Of a stretch of DNA of 7,497 nucleotides, positions 1 to 6,017 are shown piece after piece. The DNA is from JBNKDD01 sp050288085 (GTDB lineage Bacteria > Chloroflexota > Anaerolineae > Aggregatilineales > UBA3940). Position numbers and translations under genes: made by a program. The notes beneath the pieces were generated by a model. The model saw nothing but the letters and a program-made list of their open reading frames with translations. It did not search any database and had not been told where the DNA came from. Position 1 is the first letter of the stretch, and every line of letters begins with the position of its first letter. Location: NCBI GenBank assembly GCA_050288085.1, contig JBNKDD010000287.1:1-7497 (forward strand). The letters are read 5' to 3'.

Positions 1-384
1 CGATGATTCGGCGGCGGTGATGCTGTTAATCAACATGGTCAACGATGACTTGAGCGGCGGGGGTTGCGGAGATTGCAGCAAGGCTAAAACATCGCTTCCC
101 AGATTTGGCAATACGGTTTCCAGCGCGGCAACCAGGTAAGTAAAAAATCGTACCGGGTCGTTGTCATCTTCATCCAATGAAAGCCATGCTGCCGGAATCT
201 GCCGGCTTATCTGCCGCAGCCAGTCGCTGACCAGGGTGGTTTTGCCAAATCCGGCAGGAGCCGAAATGAGGGTCAACTTGCGGTGCAGGCCCTCATTCAA
301 TCGTTCGATCAGGCGGGGACGTGGGACAAGTTCAGGACGCGGAGGGGGAATATAAAGCTTGGTGGCGAGAATTGGCATAGACAT
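1..384 (-). CDS. MalT-like ATP-dependent LuxR family regulator, N-terminal part (cut by window start)
   Basis: The 128 visible residues read leftward off the window edge, so the ATPase remainder, the helical repeats and the C-terminal LuxR helix-turn-helix are not seen. The opening (ATKLYIPPPRPELVPRPRL, residues 7-25) followed by LTLISAPAGFGKTTLVSDW, with a Walker A P-loop at about residues 41-50, and by AWLSLDEDDNDPVRFF (66-81) is the hallmark start of MalT-type STAND transcription activators. These bind ATP and a small inducer, oligomerise and activate transcription. Family members are usually about 850-1,000 residues. Two start codons are possible, ATG at 384 or ATG at 378, and neither has a Shine-Dalgarno. 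A perfect TATAAT lies seven bases upstream of the first, which fits a leaderless message. It is divergent from the RNA-repair operon with only 35 bp between starts. It might regulate that operon, but such regulators are very numerous in this kind of genome, so adjacency alone proves little. Family call is firm; the inducer is unknown. Confidence 0.9.
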   Translation of the reverse strand, partial: MSMPILATKLYIPPPRPELVPRPRLIERLNEGLHRKLTLISAPAGFGKTTLVSDWLRQISRQIPAAWLSLDEDDNDPVRFFTYLVAALETVLPNLGSDVLALLQSPQPPPLKSSLTMLINSITAAESS

Positions 385-399
385 AGACTAATTATAGAC
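377..399. repeat. Three copies of ATAGAC across the divergent start region
   Basis: ATAGAC occurs at 377-382, 383-388 and 394-399. The first two copies are in direct tandem and the third is 11 bp from the second. They overlap the MalT-like start codons and its TATAAT. They could be half-sites for a regulator acting on both divergent genes, or simply low-complexity A/T sequence. Confidence 0.3.
391..396 (-). promoter_or_regulatory. -10 box (TATAAT) of the MalT-like gene, possibly leaderless
   Basis: The minus strand reads TATAAT exactly, ending seven bases before the ATG at 384. Transcription would then begin at or next to the start codon. No convincing -35 hexamer is found at 16-18 bp spacing, so activator dependence or a chance match remains possible. 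Confidence 0.4.
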
Positions 400-402
400 T
401 CT

Positions 403-410
403 GGGGGTGA
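403..410 (+). promoter_or_regulatory. Ribosome binding site supporting the TTG start of the methyltransferase
   Basis: GGGGGTGA matches the GGAGGTGA core at seven of eight positions and ends nine bases before the TTG at 420. The in-frame ATG codons at 453 and 456 have no comparable site upstream, so TTG is preferred. If the promoter proposed at 372-400 were real it would remove part of this site, so the two calls conflict. Confidence 0.5.
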
Positions 411-419
411 GATTTACCG

Positions 420-1136
420 TTGAAGCCAGGTCCTGGATTTAGAAAACACCCGATGATGAATAATTATTATCTTCCATTTGCCGCCGCTTATGTGCGCGGA
501 CACTATCAACAATCTCAAGATTTTGATCTGCCGGAGTCTCTTCAGAAGCCATTTGATCAACTGTCTGATGAGGATATGCTTCGCCTGTATACTATTGGGC
601 AGGAGGCCGGACTGCGGCTCTACCGTTATAAACGAAGCAGTATCCTGCCGCGTGTCCAGAAGGTACTCGGTGCTTTGAGGGGAATTTATCCGGCCAACCT
701 GCTTGATATCGGCGGTGGACGAGGTACTTTTTTATGGCCGCTGCTGGATAGCTTCCCGGCTCTCCCGGTTACAGCCATTGATGCCAGCCCGGAACGGGCC
801 AGGCAGTTAAAGGCCGTTGAGTCAGGCGGCATTGAACGCTTCAAGGTTTGTCATGCGGATGCAACCAATCTGGCTTTTGAGGATCGCAGCTTTGATGTGG
901 TCACTGCGCTGGAGGTGCTGGAACATATTCCACAGATCGAAGCTGCATTGGGGGAAATCATCAGGGTGGCACAAAGATTTGTGATCATTTCGGTTCCATC
1001 CAGGGAAGATAATAATCCCGAACATATCCACCTGCTGACCCAATCCCGGATGCAGTCCATGCTGGGCATTCGACGGGCAAAGTTCGAGTATGTTCACAAT
1101 CATATGATCGTGGTGGTTAATGTCAACGATGAATGA
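420..1136 (+). CDS. Class I SAM-dependent methyltransferase of an RNA-repair operon
   Basis: This 238-residue protein has a helical N-terminal region (1-90) and then a Rossmann methyltransferase fold. Motif I is LLDIGGGRG (residues 94-102), the acidic residue ending strand 2 is D121 (TAIDAS), motif II is around HAD (145-147), and a post-motif EVLEHI lies at 165-170. It would transfer a methyl group from S-adenosylmethionine; the substrate is not evident. E165, E168 and H169 with H202 or H204 match the spacing logic of the Mg-binding E-x-x-E-H...H set of the RNA 3'-end ribose methyltransferase Hen1. The same EVLEH pattern is also common in UbiG-like and generic Methyltransf_11 proteins, so RNA specificity is only inferred. 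The TTG start is chosen for its ribosome binding site; ATG at 453 or 456 would shorten the protein by 11 or 12 residues. The 3' end overlaps the RNA ligase gene, implying co-translation. Methyltransferase is firm, RNA role speculative. Confidence 0.87.
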   Translation: MKPGPGFRKHPMMNNYYLPFAAAYVRGHYQQSQDFDLPESLQKPFDQLSDEDMLRLYTIGQEAGLRLYRYKRSSILPRVQKVLGALRGIYPANLLDIGGGRGTFLWPLLDSFPALPVTAIDASPERARQLKAVESGGIERFKVCHADATNLAFEDRSFDVVTALEVLEHIPQIEAALGEIIRVAQRFVIISVPSREDNNPEHIHLLTQSRMQSMLGIRRAKFEYVHNHMIVVVNVNDE

Positions 1137-1923
1137 CGATAGGTTGATTAAATATCCCAGAACACACCACATCGAAGGGTCACGCCTACAGCCCGGTGAT
1201 GAGGATCTGAGCGCCATCCCATTCAATCAGATCGAGGGGCGCTACCTGGTGATCGAGGAAAAAATGGATGGGGCCAATGCCGCTATCAGCTTCTCGGCTG
1301 AGGGTCAGCTCAGGCTGCAAAGTCGAGGCCACTACCTGACCGGTGGGCGAAGGGAGCGGCATTTTAACCTGTTCAAGCAGTGGGCGTATACACACGCCCA
1401 TTTACTGTGGCCGGTGCTCCGCGATCAGTACGTGATGTATGGCGAGTGGCTGTATGCCCGCCACACGATCTTCTACAATCACCTACCGCATTACTTTATG
1501 GAATTTGATATCCTTGATAAAACGAGCGGCCAATTTCTGAGCACCGCCCGCCGCCAGGAAATGCTCAATGGGCTGCCGGTTGTTTCTGTTAAGGTGCTGG
1601 ACGAGGGAACTTTTACGGCGCTCTCATCTCTGACTGACTTGATTGGCCCGTCCTATTTCATCCGACCCGGCCATCTGTTAGAACTGCAAGAACTGGCCGA
1701 AAAACAGGGATTGGATGTTGATCGAGCGCTCCGTGAAACCGATCCGGGCGAAACGATGGAAGGGTTGTATATCAAGGTCGAAGAAGAGGGGGTAGTCCAG
1801 GAGCGCTACAAATTCGTTCGGGCCAGCTTCTTGACCGCAGTGCTACAATCTGACAGCCATTGGTTATCACGGCCTATCATTCCTAACCGGCTTGCGCCGG
1901 GTGTGGATATCTTCAAGGTTTAA
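1120..1923 (+). CDS. ATP-dependent RNA ligase (Rnl2-like nucleotidyltransferase)
   Basis: This cytoplasmic enzyme should seal 3'-OH and 5'-phosphate polynucleotide ends through a ligase-AMP intermediate. The covalent nucleotidyltransferase motifs appear in order: motif I EEKMDGAN (46-53) with K48 as the adenylated lysine, a motif Ia-like LQSRGHYL (66-73), motif III YGEWLYA (107-113), motif IIIa FMEFDI (126-131), motif IV EGLYIKVE (214-221), and motif V RYKFVR (229-234) with K231. The 267 residues are shorter than T4 Rnl2 (334), and there is no OB domain or motif VI as in DNA ligases, so it is essentially the catalytic domain plus a helical insert at about 145-212. ATG at 1120 overlaps the methyltransferase by 17 bases; ATG at 1129 (residue 4) is also possible. 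GGTGG at 1112-1116 sits rather close to the first and rather far from the second. Five bases separate its stop from the HD-Pnk start. RNA versus DNA preference cannot be read from the sequence. Confidence 0.9.
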   Translation: MSTMNDDRLIKYPRTHHIEGSRLQPGDEDLSAIPFNQIEGRYLVIEEKMDGANAAISFSAEGQLRLQSRGHYLTGGRRERHFNLFKQWAYTHAHLLWPVLRDQYVMYGEWLYARHTIFYNHLPHYFMEFDILDKTSGQFLSTARRQEMLNGLPVVSVKVLDEGTFTALSSLTDLIGPSYFIRPGHLLELQELAEKQGLDVDRALRETDPGETMEGLYIKVEEEGVVQERYKFVRASFLTAVLQSDSHWLSRPIIPNRLAPGVDIFKV

Positions 1924-1928
1924 CCGAC

Positions 1929-3065
1929 ATGAATACCTCATGGACATTTCCGTTCTGCCCTGCCCCTCCTGATTTTCTAATAGACTGGGATTCGCTGCTT
2001 AACCAATTCGATTGGCTGAAAGATATGGCAGAGTGCCCGCAAAACCCGATCTATCATGGCGAGGGAGATGTGCTGATCCATACCCGGATGGTTGTGGAAG
2101 CGCTTGTCGCAGATGATGGCTGGCGACAGCTTGATCAGACAAACCGTTCGATCATGTTTGCTGCCGCGCTTCTACATGATGTTGCCAAGCCGATAACGAC
2201 TATCATACAGAATGGGAGGGTTAAATCGCCGGGGCATGCGGTGATCGGAGCCCGCGAGGCACAGCGTCTTCTGTATCACAACTGGCCTGACAGTGGACCG
2301 CCCCCACTAATACGGCAGCAGATCGGGGCGCTGGTCAGGTATCATGGACTGCCTTTGCGGCTGCTTAAAAACCCGGATATGGAACGCGCCGTGATCACGC
2401 CGAGCTTGTTCGGGAACAATTTGTTAGCTATGCTGGCAACTGCCGACGTGCTGGGCCGGGTATGCGACGATCAACAAGAGTTGTTGGAGAAAATCGACCT
2501 CTACCGGGATTTTTGCCAGGAGCATCAATGTTGGTCTTCTCCTTACCCGTTTCCCTCCGATCACAGCCGGTTTGAATACTTTCGCCGCCCATCCCGCAGC
2601 CCGTTGTATGAAGCTTATGACGATACACAATGTGAAGTGATCTTGATGTCTGGGCTGCCCGGAGCAGGGAAAGATACCTATGTTCAAACTCACTTATCTA
2701 ACTGGCCGGTGATCTCGCTGGATGCCCTGCGTGCTGAAATGGGAATCAGCCCGGAGGAAAATCAGGGACCAATCGGCAGGCGAGCCAGAGAGATAGCACG
2801 CGAGTATTTACGGCAGCAGCAGAACTTTGTCTGGAACGCAACCAATACCACCCGCCAGATGCGGCATGGGCTGATCGATCTCTTTGCCACTTATCATGCA
2901 CGAGTACGGATTATTTACGTCGAAGCCCCCTGGCCTGAACTACTTAAACGCAACCAACGGCGAAGCCGTCCTATCCCGGTCAAAGTCATCCACAAACTGG
3001 CCGATCAATTAGATGTCCCGGATTTATCAGAAGCGCACCAGGTAGACTACCTGGAATCGGCGTGA
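1929..3065 (+). CDS. HD-Pnk: HD-domain 2',3'-phosphoesterase fused to 5'-OH polynucleotide kinase
   Basis: This is an end-healing enzyme of 378 residues. The N-terminal HD domain (about 25-200) shows H51, the HD pair H83-D84 (LLHDVAKP), H103, H139 and D173 (TADVLGR), the expected metal ligands. The C-terminal P-loop kinase (about 235-350) shows GLPGAGKDT (242-250), D265 in SLDALR as the likely general base for the 5'-OH acceptor, WNATNTT (302-308), and an Arg-rich lid, RNQRRSRPIP (341-350). The order and size match Runella slithyformis HD-Pnk, shown biochemically to remove 2',3'-cyclic and 3'-phosphates and to phosphorylate 5'-OH ends; homologues often lie beside an ATP-dependent ligase gene, as here. 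The P-loop has Asp after the Lys, then Thr, instead of the usual GKS/T. It follows the ligase by 5 bp, with only a weak AAGG (1915-1918) as ribosome binding site, suggesting coupling. Its last 19 bases overlap the convergent histidine kinase gene. The assignment is strong; the cellular substrate (tRNA, rRNA or DNA) is unknown. Confidence 0.92.
   Translation: MNTSWTFPFCPAPPDFLIDWDSLLNQFDWLKDMAECPQNPIYHGEGDVLIHTRMVVEALVADDGWRQLDQTNRSIMFAAALLHDVAKPITTIIQNGRVKSPGHAVIGAREAQRLLYHNWPDSGPPPLIRQQIGALVRYHGLPLRLLKNPDMERAVITPSLFGNNLLAMLATADVLGRVCDDQQELLEKIDLYRDFCQEHQCWSSPYPFPSDHSRFEYFRRPSRSPLYEAYDDTQCEVILMSGLPGAGKDTYVQTHLSNWPVISLDALRAEMGISPEENQGPIGRRAREIAREYLRQQQNFVWNATNTTRQMRHGLIDLFATYHARVRIIYVEAPWPELLKRNQRRSRPIPVKVIHKLADQLDVPDLSEAHQVDYLESA
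3038..3054. repeat. Perfect 17 bp palindrome in the convergent 3' overlap
   Basis: CCAGGTAG, one central A, then CTACCTGG form perfect 8 bp arms. As RNA it can fold into a 7 bp stem with a GAC loop on either strand. It contains the stop codon of the histidine kinase and lies just before the HD-Pnk stop. No U-tract follows on either strand, so it is not a canonical intrinsic terminator. A further CCAGGT lies at 3072-3077. It could act as a weak bidirectional transcription end or mRNA 3'-end stabiliser. Confidence 0.5.
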
Positions 3066-5155
3066 AAATAACCAGGTTGGGCTGTTCGCTCTCCCCGAAT
3101 GGGAACCTGTATCCTGACCGTCGTTCCTTTAGCCTTGCTCGACTCGGTTGTCAGTGTGCCTCCGACAACGGCTAACATGGTGCTGTGAAGGATAAGCCCA
3201 CCATGATGATCGCCCATCCCTTTGTCAGTTCCAACCCCGTCATCCTGGATAGTAATACGGAACTGCCCGTTGCATTCGATGGTCAACGCCAGGTTGAGTT
3301 CTCGCTGTGGGTTATCGCCGCGCCCGTGGATAGCTGCATTGCGAACAATCTCCCGAACAGCATGATAGGCGACTTCTTGAGTCAGCGCCTCAAGCTGAGG
3401 GATGTGTGTATCCCCGGTCCAGGTAATCGAGGTGAATTCACCGGCAAATTCTGCCTGCACCATCTGCTTCAACATGGCGAAAAAATCGCTCACCGGCCCC
3501 TGATGGGCAAGCAATCCTGGGTGGACATAGATCAGGTCAGAGATACGCTGGTGGAGGGAAGAGAGGGTGTCGAGGGCTTCCTGTAAGCGGGCCTCTTCGC
3601 TCCTCATCCCGGCCAGACTGAGCACCAGCATATGGAGTTCGGGGAGGATTTCATCATGAAGTACGCGCCGGGTACGATGGTCAAGTACCTGGGTTTCCGC
3701 CATCCGCCGCCGCTGAAGGCCGACCAGCCGCCGGGCCATCTCTTCGCTGGCGAGCATATCGACTACTCGCTCACCGGTCGCACGGGCGATTTCGATTTCC
3801 TCCAGCGAAAATAACCCCTCATCGAACTTTTCACCCAGGAACAGCACACCGATCAAACCGCGTTCTGCCCATAAAGGAATCGCCCATCTTAACTGCGGGT
3901 GATCGTCTATAAACAGGAAACTGGTATTTGGGTCTATCTGGCCGGGAAGAGAGATGTTTGAATAGGTGGCTTCCAGGGGATAGCTCAGGGTGGGACCAAC
4001 CAGGGGAGCCAATGCGCCCTTTGGAAGCAGTTGGGCATGTTTCACATTGAGGACATCCCGGCATAATGCCTGGAAAATGACGGTGGCGCGGGATGGGGTG
4101 TCATCTGCCAGGTGTTCCATCAACTGCTGGCTGTGTACAAATGGACGGAGCTGCGACATAAATTGATCGCGGTGGGCGAAGGACCGCCAACTGAACAGGG
4201 CATAAAAAGCAACCATGAGCAGCGTGGTCAATAAGAGGCTGTAAATAAGACGCAGTTGGATCGCCAGGCTCCAGCCTACCAATAATGAATAGCCACCGGC
4301 CAGGATTACCGCGTTATACCAATGCCGGAGAAACCCCCGCCGGGGCAGCGTTTTTCCCGTAAAGACCTCATAGGAGACAACTGCCTGCCCGGTGAAAAGG
4401 GTAGAGACGGCAATCAGCAGTCCAATGCCCAGATCAAACCAGGCTGTCGAATGCATGATCCTCCCTGACGATCTGATCTGTGCGCTGTTGATTGCCCAGA
4501 TGATGAACCATGCCACCAACAGGCTCACAACTAACAGGGTTATGGAGGCGGCCATCAGCCAGGGGCGGGTACGTTCCCGCGCCTGTTCGCCCATGATGCG
4601 CGCTGACGGGGCCGGGTGTCGTAAGGCATCAACCGAGAGTGTAATGCACAGGACGATAAATACCGGGTAGATCGTCAACAGCACCGGCAGTCCGTTGATG
4701 GTCAGGGTAGTTGATAGATCAAGCTGCGCAAGCTGGGTAAATGATGGCAGAGCATGAGTGAACCCGACCAGGATAAACAGGGTGATGCCGATCAGGCTTA
4801 CCAGGTAGAACCATAACCGGTGGCGGCGGCGAAGTTTTCCATGTGGCTGGCTCCAGAAACCTCCATACCACAGTGTCAAACCATACCAGGTAAAGGGAGA
4901 AACAATAACCGGTATCCAGCCTATCTGCCACCAGAATTCCAACCCTTTTGCCAGTAAACTTATACCGTGCCCCAGAATGGCCGTATGGCTGATGAAGAAG
5001 ATTCCGCCTGATAGCAGCCCGCCGCCCATCACCCATACTCCCACCCCGCGTTTATCGGCATTAAGCAGGATCGTAAAACCCAACCACAGCAGCAGGATTG
5101 TGTTAAATAGGGAGACTGAAGCCGTTGCCCAATCGAGCCCGAAGGAACCAGTCAT
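3047..5155 (-). CDS. Multi-pass membrane sensor histidine kinase with GAF-like domain
   Basis: This 702-residue kinase of the NarL/LuxR-partner type is expected to sit in the cytoplasmic membrane. Residues 1-325 hold about nine hydrophobic segments (roughly 15-32, 38-62, 76-98, 114-132, 156-176, 199-222, 240-262, 281-299, 303-322). A cytosolic GAF-like region follows (about 345-470), then a coiled stretch, then the dimerisation helix with VLHDEILPELH, where H500 is the likely phosphoacceptor. The HATPase domain comes last: N box REIVRNAAIHG (601-611) with N606, G1 DDGVG (638-642), and a glycine-rich GMGDHHGG (646-653). A longer reading from GTG at 5179 is possible, but ATG at 5155 forms an ATGA overlap with the response-regulator stop, so I start there. 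The membrane region matches no sensor domain I can name; its signal is unknown. It is co-transcribed with, and should phosphorylate, the regulator upstream. Its 3' end overlaps HD-Pnk by 19 bp in antisense. Confidence 0.9.
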   Translation of the reverse strand: MTGSFGLDWATASVSLFNTILLLWLGFTILLNADKRGVGVWVMGGGLLSGGIFFISHTAILGHGISLLAKGLEFWWQIGWIPVIVSPFTWYGLTLWYGGFWSQPHGKLRRRHRLWFYLVSLIGITLFILVGFTHALPSFTQLAQLDLSTTLTINGLPVLLTIYPVFIVLCITLSVDALRHPAPSARIMGEQARERTRPWLMAASITLLVVSLLVAWFIIWAINSAQIRSSGRIMHSTAWFDLGIGLLIAVSTLFTGQAVVSYEVFTGKTLPRRGFLRHWYNAVILAGGYSLLVGWSLAIQLRLIYSLLLTTLLMVAFYALFSWRSFAHRDQFMSQLRPFVHSQQLMEHLADDTPSRATVIFQALCRDVLNVKHAQLLPKGALAPLVGPTLSYPLEATYSNISLPGQIDPNTSFLFIDDHPQLRWAIPLWAERGLIGVLFLGEKFDEGLFSLEEIEIARATGERVVDMLASEEMARRLVGLQRRRMAETQVLDHRTRRVLHDEILPELHMLVLSLAGMRSEEARLQEALDTLSSLHQRISDLIYVHPGLLAHQGPVSDFFAMLKQMVQAEFAGEFTSITWTGDTHIPQLEALTQEVAYHAVREIVRNAAIHGRGDNPQRELNLALTIECNGQFRITIQDDGVGTDKGMGDHHGGLILHSTMLAVVGGTLTTESSKAKGTTVRIQVPIRGERTAQPGYFHADSR

Positions 5156-5898
5156 GGCAGCCCATCCCAGATCACCCACTCGCCGCGCTTGTCCATGACC
5201 ATCGGCTGCCCGGTTTCATCCCAGCGGAACAGCCGCCGGTTATGTACGATGATCGCGGCCCTGGTGCGGGCTACTTTTTCATCAACGGCAGTTTCGACTA
5301 ATCCCCAGGCAGCGTAAATCTGTCCATTGGTGCGGCTGATCGTGCGCTTGTCTCGGAACCCCAGCCTTTCGGCGATCTCCTGGTTGGTCATCCCCTGGGC
5401 GAGCATACAGGCTACCTGCTGCTCGTTCGGTTCTAACAGGGCCATCGGATCGTGTGCATCCCTGTGGCGAACCTCCTGCACCCGTACTTCGATCTGGGGA
5501 TCAATAAAGCTGCGCCCGGCAGCCGCATCCTTGAGCAGGGGGACGATCATTTCAGGCAGCAGGTAATTTGATTTACGCACGTAGGCGTAGTGGCTCAGGA
5601 TGCCCGAATCACGAAAAGCGCGGTAGTAAGCATCATCATCCTGGATAGAGTAGAACACCACCGGAAAACGGGGAAATTCTCGTCGGATAGCGACTGCCGC
5701 TTCGATTCCGTTGATCTCACTGGCGAGGGCTACATCCATCAGGATGGCTTCCACTGCCTGGTTTGACAGGCAGATATCCAACGCCTCTTCCCCGGATGCG
5801 CAGTGGGCTGCTACCTCTATCTCGCCGGTAGCTTCCAATCCGGCTTTCAGAGCTTCTTGCAGCCTGAGATTATCTTCAACAAGTAATATGGTAAGCAT
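5152..5898 (-). CDS. Response regulator, receiver plus LuxR-like helix-turn-helix
   Basis: This is the DNA-binding partner of the kinase downstream. The receiver (1-125) shows the acidic pocket E8/D9, phosphoacceptor D55 (ILMDVAL), S84 (FYSIQDDD) in the Thr/Ser switch position, and K109 (VRKSN). A LuxR/GerE-like helix-turn-helix spans about 154-216 (LLEPNEQQVACMLAQGMTNQEIAERLG). The recognition end, FRDKRTISRTNGQIYAAWGL, departs from the usual S-x-x-T-V-x-x-H pattern. About 30 residues (219-248, rich in W, R and D) extend beyond the helix-turn-helix, which is longer than NarL-type regulators. I start at ATG 5898, right before ILLVEDN; a GTG at 5940 would add 14 residues unlike a receiver. No Shine-Dalgarno precedes the ATG, and a promoter-like pair places the transcript start near it. 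It is first in the operon and divergent from two membrane-protein genes, which are plausible targets. Confidence 0.92.
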   Translation of the reverse strand: MLTILLVEDNLRLQEALKAGLEATGEIEVAAHCASGEEALDICLSNQAVEAILMDVALASEINGIEAAVAIRREFPRFPVVFYSIQDDDAYYRAFRDSGILSHYAYVRKSNYLLPEMIVPLLKDAAAGRSFIDPQIEVRVQEVRHRDAHDPMALLEPNEQQVACMLAQGMTNQEIAERLGFRDKRTISRTNGQIYAAWGLVETAVDEKVARTRAAIIVHNRRLFRWDETGQPMVMDKRGEWVIWDGLP

Positions 5899-5905
5899 GT
5901 AAAAC

Positions 5906-5934
5906 ACAGTAACAGCAGAACGCGGCTGGGTCAA
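5906..5934 (-). promoter_or_regulatory. Candidate promoter of the two-component operon, possibly leaderless
   Basis: On the minus strand TTGACC (5934-5929) is followed after 17 bp by TACTGT (5911-5906, matching the key T, A and T positions). Seven bases later comes the ATG at 5898, so transcription would begin at the start codon. The -35 box touches the GCAC-N4-GTGC palindrome of the repeat at 5935-5971, so a protein bound there could control this promoter. Confidence 0.35.
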
Positions 5935-5971
5935 GCACACGAGTGCTTTTTATCCTGGACTCAGGCCGTCG
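5935..5971 (+). repeat. Copy A of an imperfect 37 bp direct repeat (palindrome plus 15-mer)
   Basis: GCAC-ACGA-GTGC, then 10 bp, then GGACTCAGGCCGTCG. The same architecture recurs at 7268-7304 with identical spacing: both palindrome arms and the 15-mer are identical, and ATC inside the 10 bp linker is shared, giving 27 of 37 matches. Copy A lies between the divergent response regulator and membrane-protein genes. The palindrome here extends to AAGCAC/GTGCTT (5933-5938 with 5943-5948) and is followed by a few T residues. Function unknown; operator or recombination boundary are both possible. Confidence 0.65.
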
Positions 5972-6006
5972 TGCCGGTTGGCCTCCTGATCGTAAGATGG
6001 TGGAAA

Positions 6007-6013
6007 AAGGGGG
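6007..6013 (+). promoter_or_regulatory. Ribosome binding site fixing the start at 6018
   Basis: AAGGGGG ends four bases before the ATG at 6018. The reading frame is open back to 5943, but that upstream part overlaps the repeat and has no binding site, so the shorter protein is preferred. Confidence 0.5.
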
Positions 6014-6017
6014 CCAT

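Larger units (their letters stand above)
372..400 (+). promoter_or_regulatory. Possible promoter of the RNA-repair operon
   Basis: TTGGCA (372-377, five of six to TTGACA) is followed after 17 bp by TAGACT (395-400, four of six to TATAAT). It would start transcription near 407, leaving a leader of only about 13 bases and cutting into the putative ribosome binding site at 403-410. That is an argument against it. It overlaps the divergent promoter of the MalT-like gene, so the two could compete. Confidence 0.22.

Noticed and set aside
161..355. 64-codon open frame on the plus strand
   Set aside because: Antisense to the MalT-like P-loop region, where the minus-strand frame gives a clear family match.
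420..1136. Naming the methyltransferase Hen1
   Set aside because: The metal-ligand pattern is shared with other O-methyltransferases, and the partner is HD-Pnk, not the Pnkp that accompanies bacterial Hen1.
3185..3586. 133-codon open frame on the plus strand
   Set aside because: It lies wholly antisense to the well-supported histidine kinase catalytic region, and its translation has no recognisable domain.
5156..5179. GTG start at 5179 for the histidine kinase
   Set aside because: The ATG at 5155 overlaps the response-regulator stop as ATGA, a standard coupling arrangement, and the extra eight residues do not add to a domain.
5899..5940. GTG start at 5940 for the response regulator
   Set aside because: The added 14 residues precede the normal first strand of the receiver and would overlap the candidate promoter.
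5933..5953. Short hairpin with T-run as an intrinsic terminator
   Set aside because: The stem is only six base pairs, the T-run is broken, and no plus-strand gene lies upstream to terminate; the match to the second repeat copy explains it better.
5943..6017. Upstream in-frame start for the first membrane protein
   Set aside because: It would translate repeat copy A, and only the ATG at 6018 has a ribosome binding site.
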